NCBI GenBank assembly: GCA_032355985.1
Contig: JAUKVZ010000004.1
Span: 124,001-188,000 of the forward strand
Length of the DNA stretch: 64,000 bases
Reading direction: 5' to 3'
Source: Sarcodiotheca gaudichaudii
Taxonomy: Eukaryota > Rhodophyta > Florideophyceae > Gigartinales > Solieriaceae
Positions 53,061-61,752 of this stretch are shown here, piece after piece (position 1 is the first letter of the stretch; every line of letters begins with the position of its first letter). The notes under the pieces were generated by a model. It was not told the origin of the DNA and did no database searches. It worked only from the letters and a program-made list of their open reading frames with translations. The position numbers were made by a program, and so were the translations under genes.

Positions 53061-53468
53061 GTTTCCATCCAGCAGCGCCTGCTCGGCAGCCTCCACCGAG
53101 TCGTACATCGGAATCAGATTTTCCAGACGCGCGATCTCGATATCGCTCTTGAGATCCTGCGGCACATTCGCCAGCAGCACGCGCTTGCCGGTGTCGACGC
53201 GCCGGCGCAGCGCGTGGACGACATACGACAGCGTCGAGAAGTTGCATTCCGTCGCCTCGGCAAGGTCGACGATCAGATCGCGCTGCCCGGCGCCGCCCTG
53301 CTCGTCCACGTGGCGATACAGCTCATTGATGCCGGCGCCGATCGTCTCCGTCAGATCGCCCTGCAGATGAAGGATCCAGCAGTCCGGATGCTCGATCAGC
53401 TCACGCACGAAGTGCAGCTGCGGCCGCCCCTGTTCACGACGACCAAAAATGCGCGAAAGGAATCCCAT
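53001..53468 (-). CDS. STAS-domain protein (anti-sigma-factor-antagonist-like)
   Basis: The 155-residue protein begins with a short basic N-terminus (M-G-F-L-S-R-I-F-G-R-R). A STAS domain follows at ~20-130: W-I-L-H-L-Q-G-D-L-T near 32, D-L-I-V-D-L-A-E-A near 65 and the phospho-site region C-N-F-S-T-L-S-Y-V near 75, where a Ser is available. It probably acts in a partner-switching sensor. The last ~20 residues (A-P-A-S-D-G-Q-S-A-D) are outside the domain and are encoded antisense to the P7 sorting tail. No kinase or sigma factor gene is adjacent. Confidence 0.8.
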   Translation of the reverse strand: MGFLSRIFGRREQGRPQLHFVRELIEHPDCWILHLQGDLTETIGAGINELYRHVDEQGGAGQRDLIVDLAEATECNFSTLSYVVHALRRRVDTGKRVLLANVPQDLKSDIEIARLENLIPMYDSVEAAEQALLDGNSGAAPASDGQSADGQRAEG

Positions 53469-53593
53469 GCCCTATGGTTTCGAGTGCGTCAGGCAGGGTC
53501 AACTCGGCCTGATTGTGGGCTGAAAGACGGGGCCCGCACTGGCGAAAAAGAGGGCGGGAGGCGACACTCGTCCCAGCCCGGAAGGAGACGACC

Positions 53594-53884
53594 ATGCCCT
53601 GTCTCGTCGCGCTGATCGCGCTCTTTACGCCCCGGATCGCCATCGTCCTGCTGGTGATCTTCTCCGACTACATCGGCAATGCCTACAACGGCGTCGTGAT
53701 CCCCTTCCTGGGATTCCTCTTCATGCCATTCACCACGCTCGCCTACGCATTCTCCATGAATGACAACGGCTCGGTCAGCGGGATCTATCTCGTGCTCGTC
53801 GTCATCGCCGTGCTGGCGGATCTCGGCATGATGGGCGGCGGCGCCCGTGCCGGCGTCGTGAAATCGGGTCGAACGCCAAACTGA
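53594..53884 (+). CDS. small membrane protein of unknown function
   Basis: 96 residues with three predicted hydrophobic segments (I-A-I-V-L-L-V-I-F-S-D, V-I-P-F-L-G-F-L-F-M, Y-L-V-L-V-V-I-A-V-L-A). ATG 53594 is preceded by AAGGAG with spacing 7, which supports it over upstream starts. It is convergent with the large HTH gene. I do not recognise the family. Confidence 0.75.
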   Translation: MPCLVALIALFTPRIAIVLLVIFSDYIGNAYNGVVIPFLGFLFMPFTTLAYAFSMNDNGSVSGIYLVLVVIAVLADLGMMGGGARAGVVKSGRTPN

Positions 53885-53916
53885 TGTGATCCGCATCGGA
53901 CTGTGAATTGAAAACA

Positions 53917-53944
53917 CCCCGACCCGCGTCAGGGCGGACCGGGG
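53917..53944 (+). terminator. possible hairpin between convergent genes
   Basis: CCCCG … CGGGG pairing with interior mismatches, without a T tract. Weak candidate for a bidirectional terminator between the small membrane protein and the HTH gene. Confidence 0.3.
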
Positions 53945-53999
53945 CGTGGTGATCAGCCGCCTGCGCGGAACCGAACGCGAGCGTCGTGGGCGCCCTCGA

Positions 54000-55295
54000 T
54001 CAACCCGGCGACTGAACCTGTTCCTTCGCCTCTCCATTCCCTCTACTCAACACACTCGCCGGCGCCTCATCAACGCGAACGAGCGGGAACCTTCGATGTA
54101 GCGCGGTCGGGATCGGCGGGAAGGACATCTGAAAGCGCGAGCCGAGGAACTGATCAGGGGAGTGACCAATCCGCTCGCCCATGAACTCAATCAACTTCGG
54201 ATACCACGGAATGTGAGGCGTCACGGCGCCGCTCGCCCCGCGGCCCAGGCGGAATGACTTCTCCGCCAGCGGCAGGCTCTGCCGATCCAGCGCATCCTCG
54301 CGCAGATCGTGGCCATGCGTCAGGCGATCGAGCAGGTATGTATCCGGCACGCCGGTGAATCCGACATCCTCATGCACATACAGATCGAAGATCACGCGTT
54401 CGACAGGCGTCTGCAGCAGCACATAAAAGCCGACGTAATCGTGCTCCTCACACGCGCGCCTGCTGAAAAGCTCCCGCAGATACGTGCCGAAGACGCATGT
54501 CGTCAGCCCTTCATTGCCCACGGGGCCGTCAGCCAGCTCGAAGCGCTTCATCAGCGGATCTTCGACAACATTGATCTTCGGCTTCGCCGGTGAACAGAAG
54601 CGCGAGATGATCTGAAGCTCGCCTTCATCCGAGCCTTCCGGATCCAGCGGCTCCTTCTTGAAAGGAACGGGCTGGCCCTTCTTCTGATGCACACCCTCGT
54701 AGCTCATGGGCCATGAGACGGAGCGCAGGCGTCGGAAGTCGACGTAGCCGGTCGCGTGACCGACATCGAGACGATCCTTGTTTGTTCTGGATGGAAAGAC
54801 GAAGGCCGTCACGAAGCGCACCTGCGCCTGCACGCCCCACACCGAGCACGAGCCCTCGAAGAGCTTCCGGCGCGAACGCTCGAGCTCCACGCTCGGCCCG
54901 GCGCTTTCCCGGCCGGCCATCAGCATGGCCAGCGTCTTGCGATCGCCCGAGCACTTGCCGACGGCGGATTCAAACGTGTCGATCGCTTCGCGCGCCGTGC
55001 GAACCACAAGCTCGGGAGCGCCATGGTCGCGGCAGGCGACGATGACTTTCTCCATGCTCGCCCGGCTGGGCACGTCGCTGGCCGCGGCTCGAATGTCCTC
55101 GGCCCGAATGATGCGTGACACACGCCAGGCGAGCCCTCGATTGAGCCCGAGGCGTCGTGCGGAGTCGCGTGTTTTGGTCGGATCGGCGCCCGTGGCGCTG
55201 AGCAGCTCGGCCAGCGCGGCGCGCACCCCATGGAAGGACTCGATGACTCCCTCAATCGAGCCGCCTTGAATCGCGGGTTTTGGCGCTCTATCCAA
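54000..55295 (-). CDS. large protein with predicted N-terminal HTH region, unknown function
   Basis: 431 residues, no signal peptide or membrane segment. The N-terminal ~75 residues look helix-turn-helix-like (T-K-T-R-D-S-A-R-R-L-G-L-N-R-G-L-A-W-R-V-S-R), followed by a helical stretch (~95-120). The C-terminal ~300 residues are a mixed alpha/beta domain of unknown type (V-I-F-D-L-Y-V-H-E-D-V-G-F-T). It may be a transcription regulator; the promoter just upstream holds a perfect palindrome consistent with self-regulation. It is not an enzyme family I recognise. Confidence 0.7.
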   Translation of the reverse strand: MDRAPKPAIQGGSIEGVIESFHGVRAALAELLSATGADPTKTRDSARRLGLNRGLAWRVSRIIRAEDIRAAASDVPSRASMEKVIVACRDHGAPELVVRTAREAIDTFESAVGKCSGDRKTLAMLMAGRESAGPSVELERSRRKLFEGSCSVWGVQAQVRFVTAFVFPSRTNKDRLDVGHATGYVDFRRLRSVSWPMSYEGVHQKKGQPVPFKKEPLDPEGSDEGELQIISRFCSPAKPKINVVEDPLMKRFELADGPVGNEGLTTCVFGTYLRELFSRRACEEHDYVGFYVLLQTPVERVIFDLYVHEDVGFTGVPDTYLLDRLTHGHDLREDALDRQSLPLAEKSFRLGRGASGAVTPHIPWYPKLIEFMGERIGHSPDQFLGSRFQMSFPPIPTALHRRFPLVRVDEAPASVLSRGNGEAKEQVQSPG

Positions 55296-55401
55296 GATTC
55301 GTGTCTTCCTGCAGGCCTGTGCCTGCGTACAGCCCTCGGGTTCCTCTCTCGCCCCGTGGCCGATCCTCCTCCCCCAAGCCTACCGACGTGTCCCGTTGAC
55401 G

Positions 55402-55429
55402 ACAATACGAAAGGCACAAGAAATGTCAA
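55402..55429 (-). promoter_or_regulatory. promoter of the HTH gene
   Basis: On the minus strand TTGACA (55429-55424) and TATTGT (55407-55402), spacer 16, lie about 110 bases before the ATG at 55295. The -35 is the right half of the palindrome. Confidence 0.6.
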
Positions 55430-55437
55430 TATTGACA
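55424..55437. promoter_or_regulatory. perfect 14-bp palindrome TGTCAATATTGACA
   Basis: Perfect dyad overlapping the -35 of the HTH gene and next to CTTGACATG. Candidate operator, shared in part with the site at 35146. Confidence 0.6.
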
Positions 55438-55582
55438 CTTGACATGACAGCTGCGTCACCGGTAACTTTCACGGGTCGGCGTTGTCATCGGTGGGGGAGT
55501 AGCTCCTGATCACGTGCGTCGGCGACACGTCGCTTCGTGTCGAAGCGGCAAGAATTGCACGTCTCTCTGAGAGGAAGAACAC

Positions 55583-56227
55583 ATGACTCGTACGCAGAAC
55601 ACCATCGCCGCTGTGCTCGCAGTGGCCGGGCTCGCGTCGGCCGCCAGCGCGAGCGTCACCATCGTGCAGCAGGCTGCGCCTGCTCCGACGTACTCCACCA
55701 CGCTCAACTTCGACGAAGTCGGCGGACCCACCGGTTCCGTTGCGACCACCGCCTGGCAGTCCAGCCACGGCGTCGTCATCGAAGGCGGCGACGGCTCGCA
55801 GTTCGTCGGCGACCTTAACACGCTCGAAGGACACGCCTGGCCCCTCGGCGACGGCAACGCCCTTCGCGGCCCGTTCGGCATCTTCATGACCTTCGACAAC
55901 GACCTGACCGAGTTCAGCGGTCAGTTCTGGGATCCGGCAGGCCCCGCGTCGCCCTTCGGTGGCGGCATGGGCATCTTCGTCTTCGACGATGGCGTTGAGG
56001 TCGCGAGCACCTTCGTCGATCCGGCCTGGGGCGGCGTCGGCGATACCTGGTTCGACATCACCACCGGCAGCGGCATGGTCTTCGATGAAGTCCGCGTCCT
56101 CGGCTTCGGCTTCGCTGATTTCCGCACGACTGGCGACAATTTCTCCTGGAACGCGGTGCCGGCTCCTTCGAGCGCTGCGCTTCTGGGTCTGGCCGGCCTC
56201 GCCGGCATGCGCCGCCGTCGCGCCTGA
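55583..56227 (+). CDS. secreted PEP-CTERM-type protein
   Basis: This 214-residue exported protein has a signal peptide (T-I-A-A-V-L-A-V-A-G-L-A-S-A-A-S-A), a beta-sandwich body (~28-185) with many Gly/Asp turns, and the C-terminal A-V-P-A-P-S-S, hydrophobic L-L-G-L-A-G-L-A-G and M-R-R-R-R tail. It would be recognised by an exosortase-like system; none is present in the window. AGGAAG precedes the ATG. A terminator hairpin follows at 56283. Function unknown. Confidence 0.87.
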   Translation: MTRTQNTIAAVLAVAGLASAASASVTIVQQAAPAPTYSTTLNFDEVGGPTGSVATTAWQSSHGVVIEGGDGSQFVGDLNTLEGHAWPLGDGNALRGPFGIFMTFDNDLTEFSGQFWDPAGPASPFGGGMGIFVFDDGVEVASTFVDPAWGGVGDTWFDITTGSGMVFDEVRVLGFGFADFRTTGDNFSWNAVPAPSSAALLGLAGLAGMRRRRA

Positions 56228-56282
56228 TTGAACCTTCGGGGGCGACCACGATCGTCGCCTTCGACATGAATCACCCTCCTCT

Positions 56283-56310
56283 GGAGCAGGCGCTTAACAG
56301 CGCCTTCTCC
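56283..56310 (+). terminator. rho-independent terminator-like hairpin
   Basis: Stem GGCGCT/AGCGCC with loop TAAC, extended by GGAG/CTCC, followed by a T-rich stretch (GGTTTCTTCCGTTTC). It follows the PEP-CTERM gene by 55 bases. Confidence 0.6.
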
Positions 56311-56365
56311 GGTTTCTTCCGTTTCACAACAACAGCACATCCTTCGGCGCATTGGGGGCCCGATC

Positions 56366-57640
56366 TTGGCACGCACACTTTCACTCACTGTCTGTGCGCT
56401 CCTCTGTGGAGCAGCGCACGCGGAAGTCACCTTCGAAATCATCGGCGCTGGTGTCGCCGCGACTGACGTCTCCAATAATGGCGCCGTCATCGTCGGCAAC
56501 GAACTCGCGAACGAAACCTTTGAAACCTTCCGATGGACGCAGGCCGATGGCGTCGTCCTGCTTGGACGCGGCACCGTCGTTCCGCTCGAAGTCGGCGCCG
56601 GCACGCCCAATGTCTCTGATGACGGCTCCTGCGTGAGCGCCACGATCATCACCGACGATGGAACCGCAGCCATCGCGGGTGTCTGGGAAAACGGCGTCTG
56701 GTCTGAAGCTGGATTCCCGCTCCCGGCCGACGGCGGTCTCGTCGATTCCACGTACAGCTCCGCCTGGGGCATTTCGGGCGATGGCTCGAAGGTCTGCGGC
56801 CTCTACTGGCGCCCGGGACAACCCAACGGCTCCGGCGCGCACGCCATGATGGCTGATCCCAGCGGCACGCAGAGTCTCAGCATGTCCGGCATGGCGTCCA
56901 GCCGCGCCAACGCCATCAACTCCGACGGCACAGTCGCCGCCGGCTGGCAGGCGCAGCCCACCGGCTACTGGTTTCCCGCGGTCTGGGTCAACGGCGTCAT
57001 GACCATCCTCGACACCGACAACGCCGGCGCTCCCGCCGAAGGCGTCTCCGGCGATGGCAACGTCGTCGTCGGGCGATACCTGAACTGGACGACGATGAAT
57101 CGCGAAGCGGCGCGCTTCGTGTTCGACGGCGTCAACTGGAATCGCGAAGAGATCGGCGCGCTGCCCGGCACGCCCGCTGATCTCGGCCACGCATGGGCCA
57201 TGGACACCAACTACGACGGCAGCATCGTCGTCGGCATCAATCGCTTCTACGACAACGGGCCCTTCTCCCTCACCACCGGATTCATCTGGACGGAAGAGCT
57301 GGGCATGGTCGACATCGTCGACTTCCTCGCCGACAACGGCGTCGACTTCAACACTGAGCAGTACGAGATGATCTCCTGCGAGGCCATCTCCACGGACGGC
57401 ACGGCCATCGTCGGCGTCATCCGCGAAGTCGGCACGTTCAACGCGTACCACTCCTATCTCATCCGCATTCTTCCCGATTGCCCGTGGGATCTCGATGGCG
57501 ATGGCGCCGTCGGCTCGGGCGATCTGGCTTTGATCATTGGTTTCTGGGGTCAGACCGGCATCGCGGCTGACTTCAACGGCGACGGCGTCGGCTCCGACGA
57601 CCTGGCCGCACTCATCGGCAACTGGGGACCGTGCCCGTAA
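56366..57640 (+). CDS. H1: secreted HAF-repeat protein with GC-type dockerin
   Basis: 424 residues; TTG start after a G-rich ribosome-site-like stretch, as no ATG fits. Signal peptide (L-T-V-C-A-L-L-C-G-A-A-H-A-E). Body of HAF-type extracellular repeats, each near x-S-x-D-G-x-x-V-V-G (D-V-S-N-N-G-A-V-I-V-G, G-V-S-G-D-G-N-V-V-V-G, A-I-S-T-D-G-T-A-I-V-G). Dockerin halves D-L-D-G-D-G-A-V-G-S-G-D-L-A and D-F-N-G-D-G-V-G-S-D-D-L-A-A-L-I-G, ending W-G-P-C-P. Function unknown; surface protein. Confidence 0.82.
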   Translation: MARTLSLTVCALLCGAAHAEVTFEIIGAGVAATDVSNNGAVIVGNELANETFETFRWTQADGVVLLGRGTVVPLEVGAGTPNVSDDGSCVSATIITDDGTAAIAGVWENGVWSEAGFPLPADGGLVDSTYSSAWGISGDGSKVCGLYWRPGQPNGSGAHAMMADPSGTQSLSMSGMASSRANAINSDGTVAAGWQAQPTGYWFPAVWVNGVMTILDTDNAGAPAEGVSGDGNVVVGRYLNWTTMNREAARFVFDGVNWNREEIGALPGTPADLGHAWAMDTNYDGSIVVGINRFYDNGPFSLTTGFIWTEELGMVDIVDFLADNGVDFNTEQYEMISCEAISTDGTAIVGVIREVGTFNAYHSYLIRILPDCPWDLDGDGAVGSGDLALIIGFWGQTGIAADFNGDGVGSDDLAALIGNWGPCP

Positions 57641-57715
57641 CAGGCGCCGCCACCTGTGCGCATTCGTAGAAGCGCCACCTCTCCTTCCAATCCCTTTCTG
57701 AGGAACAACACACAC

Positions 57716-58990
57716 ATGCGCTCTCTCACAGTAATCCTTGCCGCGGCGACACTGACGTGCGCTGCGCAGGCTGAAGTCACTCTCGAAATCATCGGCTCCG
57801 GAATCATCGCGACGGATGTGTCCGACTACGGCGCCGTCATCGTCGGCAACGAAGTCGCCGCAGAGACCTACGAGACATTCCGCTGGACGCAGAGCACAGG
57901 CGTCGAGCTGCTCGGACGCGGCACCGTCGTCCCGCTCGGCGTCGGCGCCGGCTCGCCCAACGTCTCAGATGATGGCACGCGCATCAGCGCCACCATCACG
58001 ACCAAGGACGAAACCGCCGCGATCGCCGGCATCTGGGAAAACGGCGGCTGGTCGGAAGCAGGTTTCCCGCTTCCCGCTGACGGCGGCCTGTATGACTCGT
58101 CGTACAGCTCCGCGTGGGGCATCTCCGGCGATGGCTCGAAGGTGTGCGGCCTGTACTGGCGCCCCGGCGCGGGGTCCGGCTCCAGTGCCCATGCCATGAC
58201 CTCCAATGTCGCCGGCACGCAGAGCTTGAGCATGCCCGGCATGCGGTCCAGCCGCGCCAACGCCGCCAACTACGACGGCAGCGTCGTCGCCGGATGGCAG
58301 TCACACGCAGTCGGCTACTGGGAGCCCGCCGTCTGGGTCGATGGCGTCATGACCATCCTCGATACGGACAACTTCGGCGCGCCCGCCGAAGGCGTCTCCG
58401 GCGACGGCAAGACTGTCGTCGGTCGCTACCAGAATCACACGAAGAACATTCGCGAAGCAGCACGCTTCACGTTTGACGGCTCCACCTGGACGCGCGATGA
58501 ACTCGGCTCCCTTCCCGGCACGCCCGCCGATCAGGGCCACGTCTGGGCTATGGACGCCAACTACGACGGCAGCATCATCGTCGGCATCAACCGCTTCTTC
58601 GACAACGGTCCCTTCTCCATCTCCACCGGTTTCATCTGGACCGAAGCGACAGGCATGGTCCACATCCACGACTTCCTCGCTGACAACAACGTGCCCTTCG
58701 ACACCGAGACGTACGAGATCACGTCCTGCCAGGCCATCTCCTCCGATGGCACGGCCATCGTCGGCGCTCTGCGCGAAATCGGCGCGTTCGGCACGTACGA
58801 GACGTACATGATTCGCATTCTGCCCGACTGCCCGTGGGATCTTGATGGCGATGGCGCCGTCGGCTCGGGCGATCTGGCTTTGATCATTGGCTTCTGGGGT
58901 CAGACCGGCGTCGCGGCGGACTTCGACGGCAATGGCGTCGGCTCCGGCGACCTGGCCGCCCTCATCGGCAACTGGGGACCCTGCCCGTAA
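57716..58990 (+). CDS. H2: secreted HAF-repeat protein with GC-type dockerin
   Basis: 424 residues. ATG 57716 begins a clear signal peptide (L-T-V-I-L-A-A-A-T-L-T-C-A-A-Q-A-E); a start at 57656 adds a basic leader and was rejected. Very similar to H1 over the whole length (V-C-G-L-Y-W-R-P-G, A-A-R-F-T-F-D-G). The dockerin has D-F-D-G-N-G-V-G-S-G-D-L-A. Function unknown. Confidence 0.86.
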   Translation: MRSLTVILAAATLTCAAQAEVTLEIIGSGIIATDVSDYGAVIVGNEVAAETYETFRWTQSTGVELLGRGTVVPLGVGAGSPNVSDDGTRISATITTKDETAAIAGIWENGGWSEAGFPLPADGGLYDSSYSSAWGISGDGSKVCGLYWRPGAGSGSSAHAMTSNVAGTQSLSMPGMRSSRANAANYDGSVVAGWQSHAVGYWEPAVWVDGVMTILDTDNFGAPAEGVSGDGKTVVGRYQNHTKNIREAARFTFDGSTWTRDELGSLPGTPADQGHVWAMDANYDGSIIVGINRFFDNGPFSISTGFIWTEATGMVHIHDFLADNNVPFDTETYEITSCQAISSDGTAIVGALREIGAFGTYETYMIRILPDCPWDLDGDGAVGSGDLALIIGFWGQTGVAADFDGNGVGSGDLAALIGNWGPCP

Positions 58991-59059
58991 GCACACACTC
59001 CGCATGCGCATCCGTACAAGCGCTTTCCTCTCGCAGGCCGCGCATCAAGGAACATACTC

Positions 59060-60334
59060 ATGCATCGCAACCTGACACTCATTGCCGCCGCAGCGATCAC
59101 AGGCGCAGCGAACGCCGAAGTCACCTTCGAGTTCATCGGCGACGGCATCGGCGCCACCGACGTCTCCAATAATGGCGCCGTCGTCGTCGGCAATGAAGTC
59201 GCCGGCGAGTCCTATGAGACGTTCCGCTGGACCGCAGCCACCGGCGCCGTACAGCTCGGGCGCGGCACGGTTATTCCGCTCGGTGTCGGCGCCGGCTCGC
59301 CCAACGTGTCAGATGACGGCACGCGCATCAGCGCGACTATTCTCTCTGATGACGGAACGGCGGTCGTCGCCGGTCGATGGGAAGATGGCGCCTGGACCGA
59401 ACTCGCATTTCCGTTGCCGCCCGACGGAGGGATCCTGGACAGCTCCTACAACGACGCGTGGGGCATCTCCGGCGATGGCCAGAAAGTTGTCGGCCTCTAC
59501 TGGCGCCCAGGCGCGCCCAGCGGCAGCGGCGCACATGCGATGATCGCCGATGAGATCAACGGCACGCAAAGTCTCAGCGCGCCGGGGCGGAAGTCCAGCC
59601 GCGCCAACGGCGCCAACTACGACGGCACAGTCGTCGCAGGTTGGGAGGCCAGTGAGGTCGGATACTGGTTCCCGGTGGTCTGGGTCAACGGTGTCATGAC
59701 TGTGCTCGACAAAGACAACTTCGGCGCGCCCGCTGAAGCTGTCAGCGGCGACGGCACGGTCGTCGTCGGACGGTATCGCAATCCGATCTCCACCAATCGC
59801 GAAGCGGCGCGATGGGTCTTCGATGGCGCCAACTGGAATCGCGAGGAGCTTGGCGCTCTTCCGGGAACGCCCTTCGGATTGGGACATGTCTGGGCGAACG
59901 ACGTCTCCTTCGATGGCGACGTCGTCGTCGGCACAAATCGCTTCTTCGACAATGGCCCCTTCTCAACGTCCACCGGTTTCCTCTGGACGCCTGAACTCGG
60001 CATGGTGGACATTGTCGACTTCCTCGAAAACAACGGTGTCGACTTCGATGACGAGACCTACCAGGTCGTCGGCTGCAACGGAGTGTCTGCCGACGGCTCC
60101 GCCATCGTCGGCATGGTGCGCTACGTCGACACACTGAACTATCGATCGTTTCTTATCCGCATCCTGCCCGACTGCCCGTGGGATCTCGATGGCGATGGCG
60201 CCGTCGGCTCCGGCGACCTTGCGCTGATCATCGGCTTCTGGGGACAGTCCGGCGTCAGCGCAGACTTCAACGGCGACGGCGTCGGCTCCGACGACCTCGC
60301 CGCCCTCATCGGCAACTGGGGACCCTGCCCGTAA
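59060..60334 (+). CDS. H3: secreted HAF-repeat protein with GC-type dockerin
   Basis: 424 residues. Signal peptide (L-T-L-I-A-A-A-A-I-T-G-A-A-N-A-E). Repeats as in H1/H2 with V-V-G-L-Y-W-R-P-G and V-S-F-D-G-D-V-V-V-G. The ATG sits 7 bases after AAGGAAC. The final part is nearly identical to that of H1 at base level. Function unknown. Confidence 0.86.
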   Translation: MHRNLTLIAAAAITGAANAEVTFEFIGDGIGATDVSNNGAVVVGNEVAGESYETFRWTAATGAVQLGRGTVIPLGVGAGSPNVSDDGTRISATILSDDGTAVVAGRWEDGAWTELAFPLPPDGGILDSSYNDAWGISGDGQKVVGLYWRPGAPSGSGAHAMIADEINGTQSLSAPGRKSSRANGANYDGTVVAGWEASEVGYWFPVVWVNGVMTVLDKDNFGAPAEAVSGDGTVVVGRYRNPISTNREAARWVFDGANWNREELGALPGTPFGLGHVWANDVSFDGDVVVGTNRFFDNGPFSTSTGFLWTPELGMVDIVDFLENNGVDFDDETYQVVGCNGVSADGSAIVGMVRYVDTLNYRSFLIRILPDCPWDLDGDGAVGSGDLALIIGFWGQSGVSADFNGDGVGSDDLAALIGNWGPCP

Positions 60335-60400
60335 CTGGGCGACGCAAACATCAACTACTGCGCCCACATGTCGGCGCATCGAATGACGAAGGAACCGATC

Positions 60401-61675
60401 ATGCATCGCACCACATCCATTCTCACACTTGCGGCCGTCGCCGGATTCGCACACGCCGAAGTCACCTTCCAGTTCATCGGTGATGGCGTCAGCGCCGCAA
60501 GCGTCTCCAACGGCGGCACAGTCGTCGTCGGCAACACGATCGCCGATGAGAACTACGAGACGTTCCGCTGGACCGAGGGCACGGGCGTCGTCAACCTCGG
60601 ACGTCCGACCGTTCCCTACCTGGGCACAGGCGCCGGCGTTCCCGCGGTCTCCTTCGACGGCACGCGCATCAGCGCCACCATCATCAGCAAGGACTTTACC
60701 ACCGGTGTGCCGGCCATCTGGGAAGACGGCACATGGAACGAATGCCTGCCGATGGCGCCCAACGGATGGATCCTGGACGACTACTACGGCTCCGCCTGGA
60801 GCATCTCCGGTGACGGAAGCAAGCTCTGTGGCCTGCACTGGGTCGCCGGAGGCGTATCGGGCGGCGGCGCACACGCCATGACGGCCAACGAATCCTCCGG
60901 CATCGAGGACATCGATCTCGCAAGTTCATTCTCCAGCAGGGCCAACGGCATCAGTGAAGATGGATCAGTTGTCGCAGGCTGGCGAACCATCCCCGGCGGC
61001 CTCTGGCAGCCGACGGCCTGGGTCAACGGCGTGCAGCATGAACTTGTCGACAGCGGCCTCTACTTCACCGAAGCCTTCGCAGTCAGCGGCGACGGTCAGG
61101 TCGTCGTCGGTGAAGACTTCGACGACGCCACCAACACCGTGACCGCGACCCGATGGGTCTACGATGGCGCCGACTGGACCAGGCACTACATCGGCCTGCT
61201 TCCCGGCACAGGTTTCGAGATCGGACGCTCCTACGCGCTGAGCGCAAACAACGACGGCAGCATCGTCGTCGGCACGAACAACTTCGTCGACAACGGACCC
61301 TTCTCACTCGGCACCGCGTTCATCTGGACGCCGGAGCTGGGCATGATGGATGGCCTCGACTGGTTCGATATGGTCGGCATCGACTTCGACGACGAGACGT
61401 ATGAACTGCTCGCCTTCAACGATGTCTCCAATGAAGGCGATGCGATCGTCGGCCTCGTGCGCTACACCGGCACGCTGAACTACCGAGCATTCCTCATCCG
61501 CATCCTCCCCGATTGCCCGTGGGATCTCGATGGCGATGGCGCCGTCGGCTCAGGCGATCTCGCGCTGATCGTCGGCTTCTGGGGACAGACCGAAGTTCCC
61601 GGAGACTTCAATGGCGACGGCGTCGGCTCCGATGACCTCGCCGCCCTCATCGGCAACTGGGGACCGTGCCCGTAA
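60401..61675 (+). CDS. H4: secreted HAF-repeat protein with GC-type dockerin
   Basis: 424 residues from ATG 60401 (GAAGGAACC upstream); an ATG at 60383 adds six residues. Signal peptide (L-T-L-A-A-V-A-G-F-A-H-A-E). The middle is more diverged from H1-H3 (P-A-I-W-E-D-G-T-W-N-E-C-L-P). The final module is again nearly the same. Function unknown. Confidence 0.86.
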   Translation: MHRTTSILTLAAVAGFAHAEVTFQFIGDGVSAASVSNGGTVVVGNTIADENYETFRWTEGTGVVNLGRPTVPYLGTGAGVPAVSFDGTRISATIISKDFTTGVPAIWEDGTWNECLPMAPNGWILDDYYGSAWSISGDGSKLCGLHWVAGGVSGGGAHAMTANESSGIEDIDLASSFSSRANGISEDGSVVAGWRTIPGGLWQPTAWVNGVQHELVDSGLYFTEAFAVSGDGQVVVGEDFDDATNTVTATRWVYDGADWTRHYIGLLPGTGFEIGRSYALSANNDGSIVVGTNNFVDNGPFSLGTAFIWTPELGMMDGLDWFDMVGIDFDDETYELLAFNDVSNEGDAIVGLVRYTGTLNYRAFLIRILPDCPWDLDGDGAVGSGDLALIVGFWGQTEVPGDFNGDGVGSDDLAALIGNWGPCP

Positions 61676-61752
61676 CGAACGTTGACACGCCCGGCGGCTT
61701 GGCCGCCTTCGCCGCTCCCGCTCAATCACGAGCGTGCGGCAGGCGCCATGCA

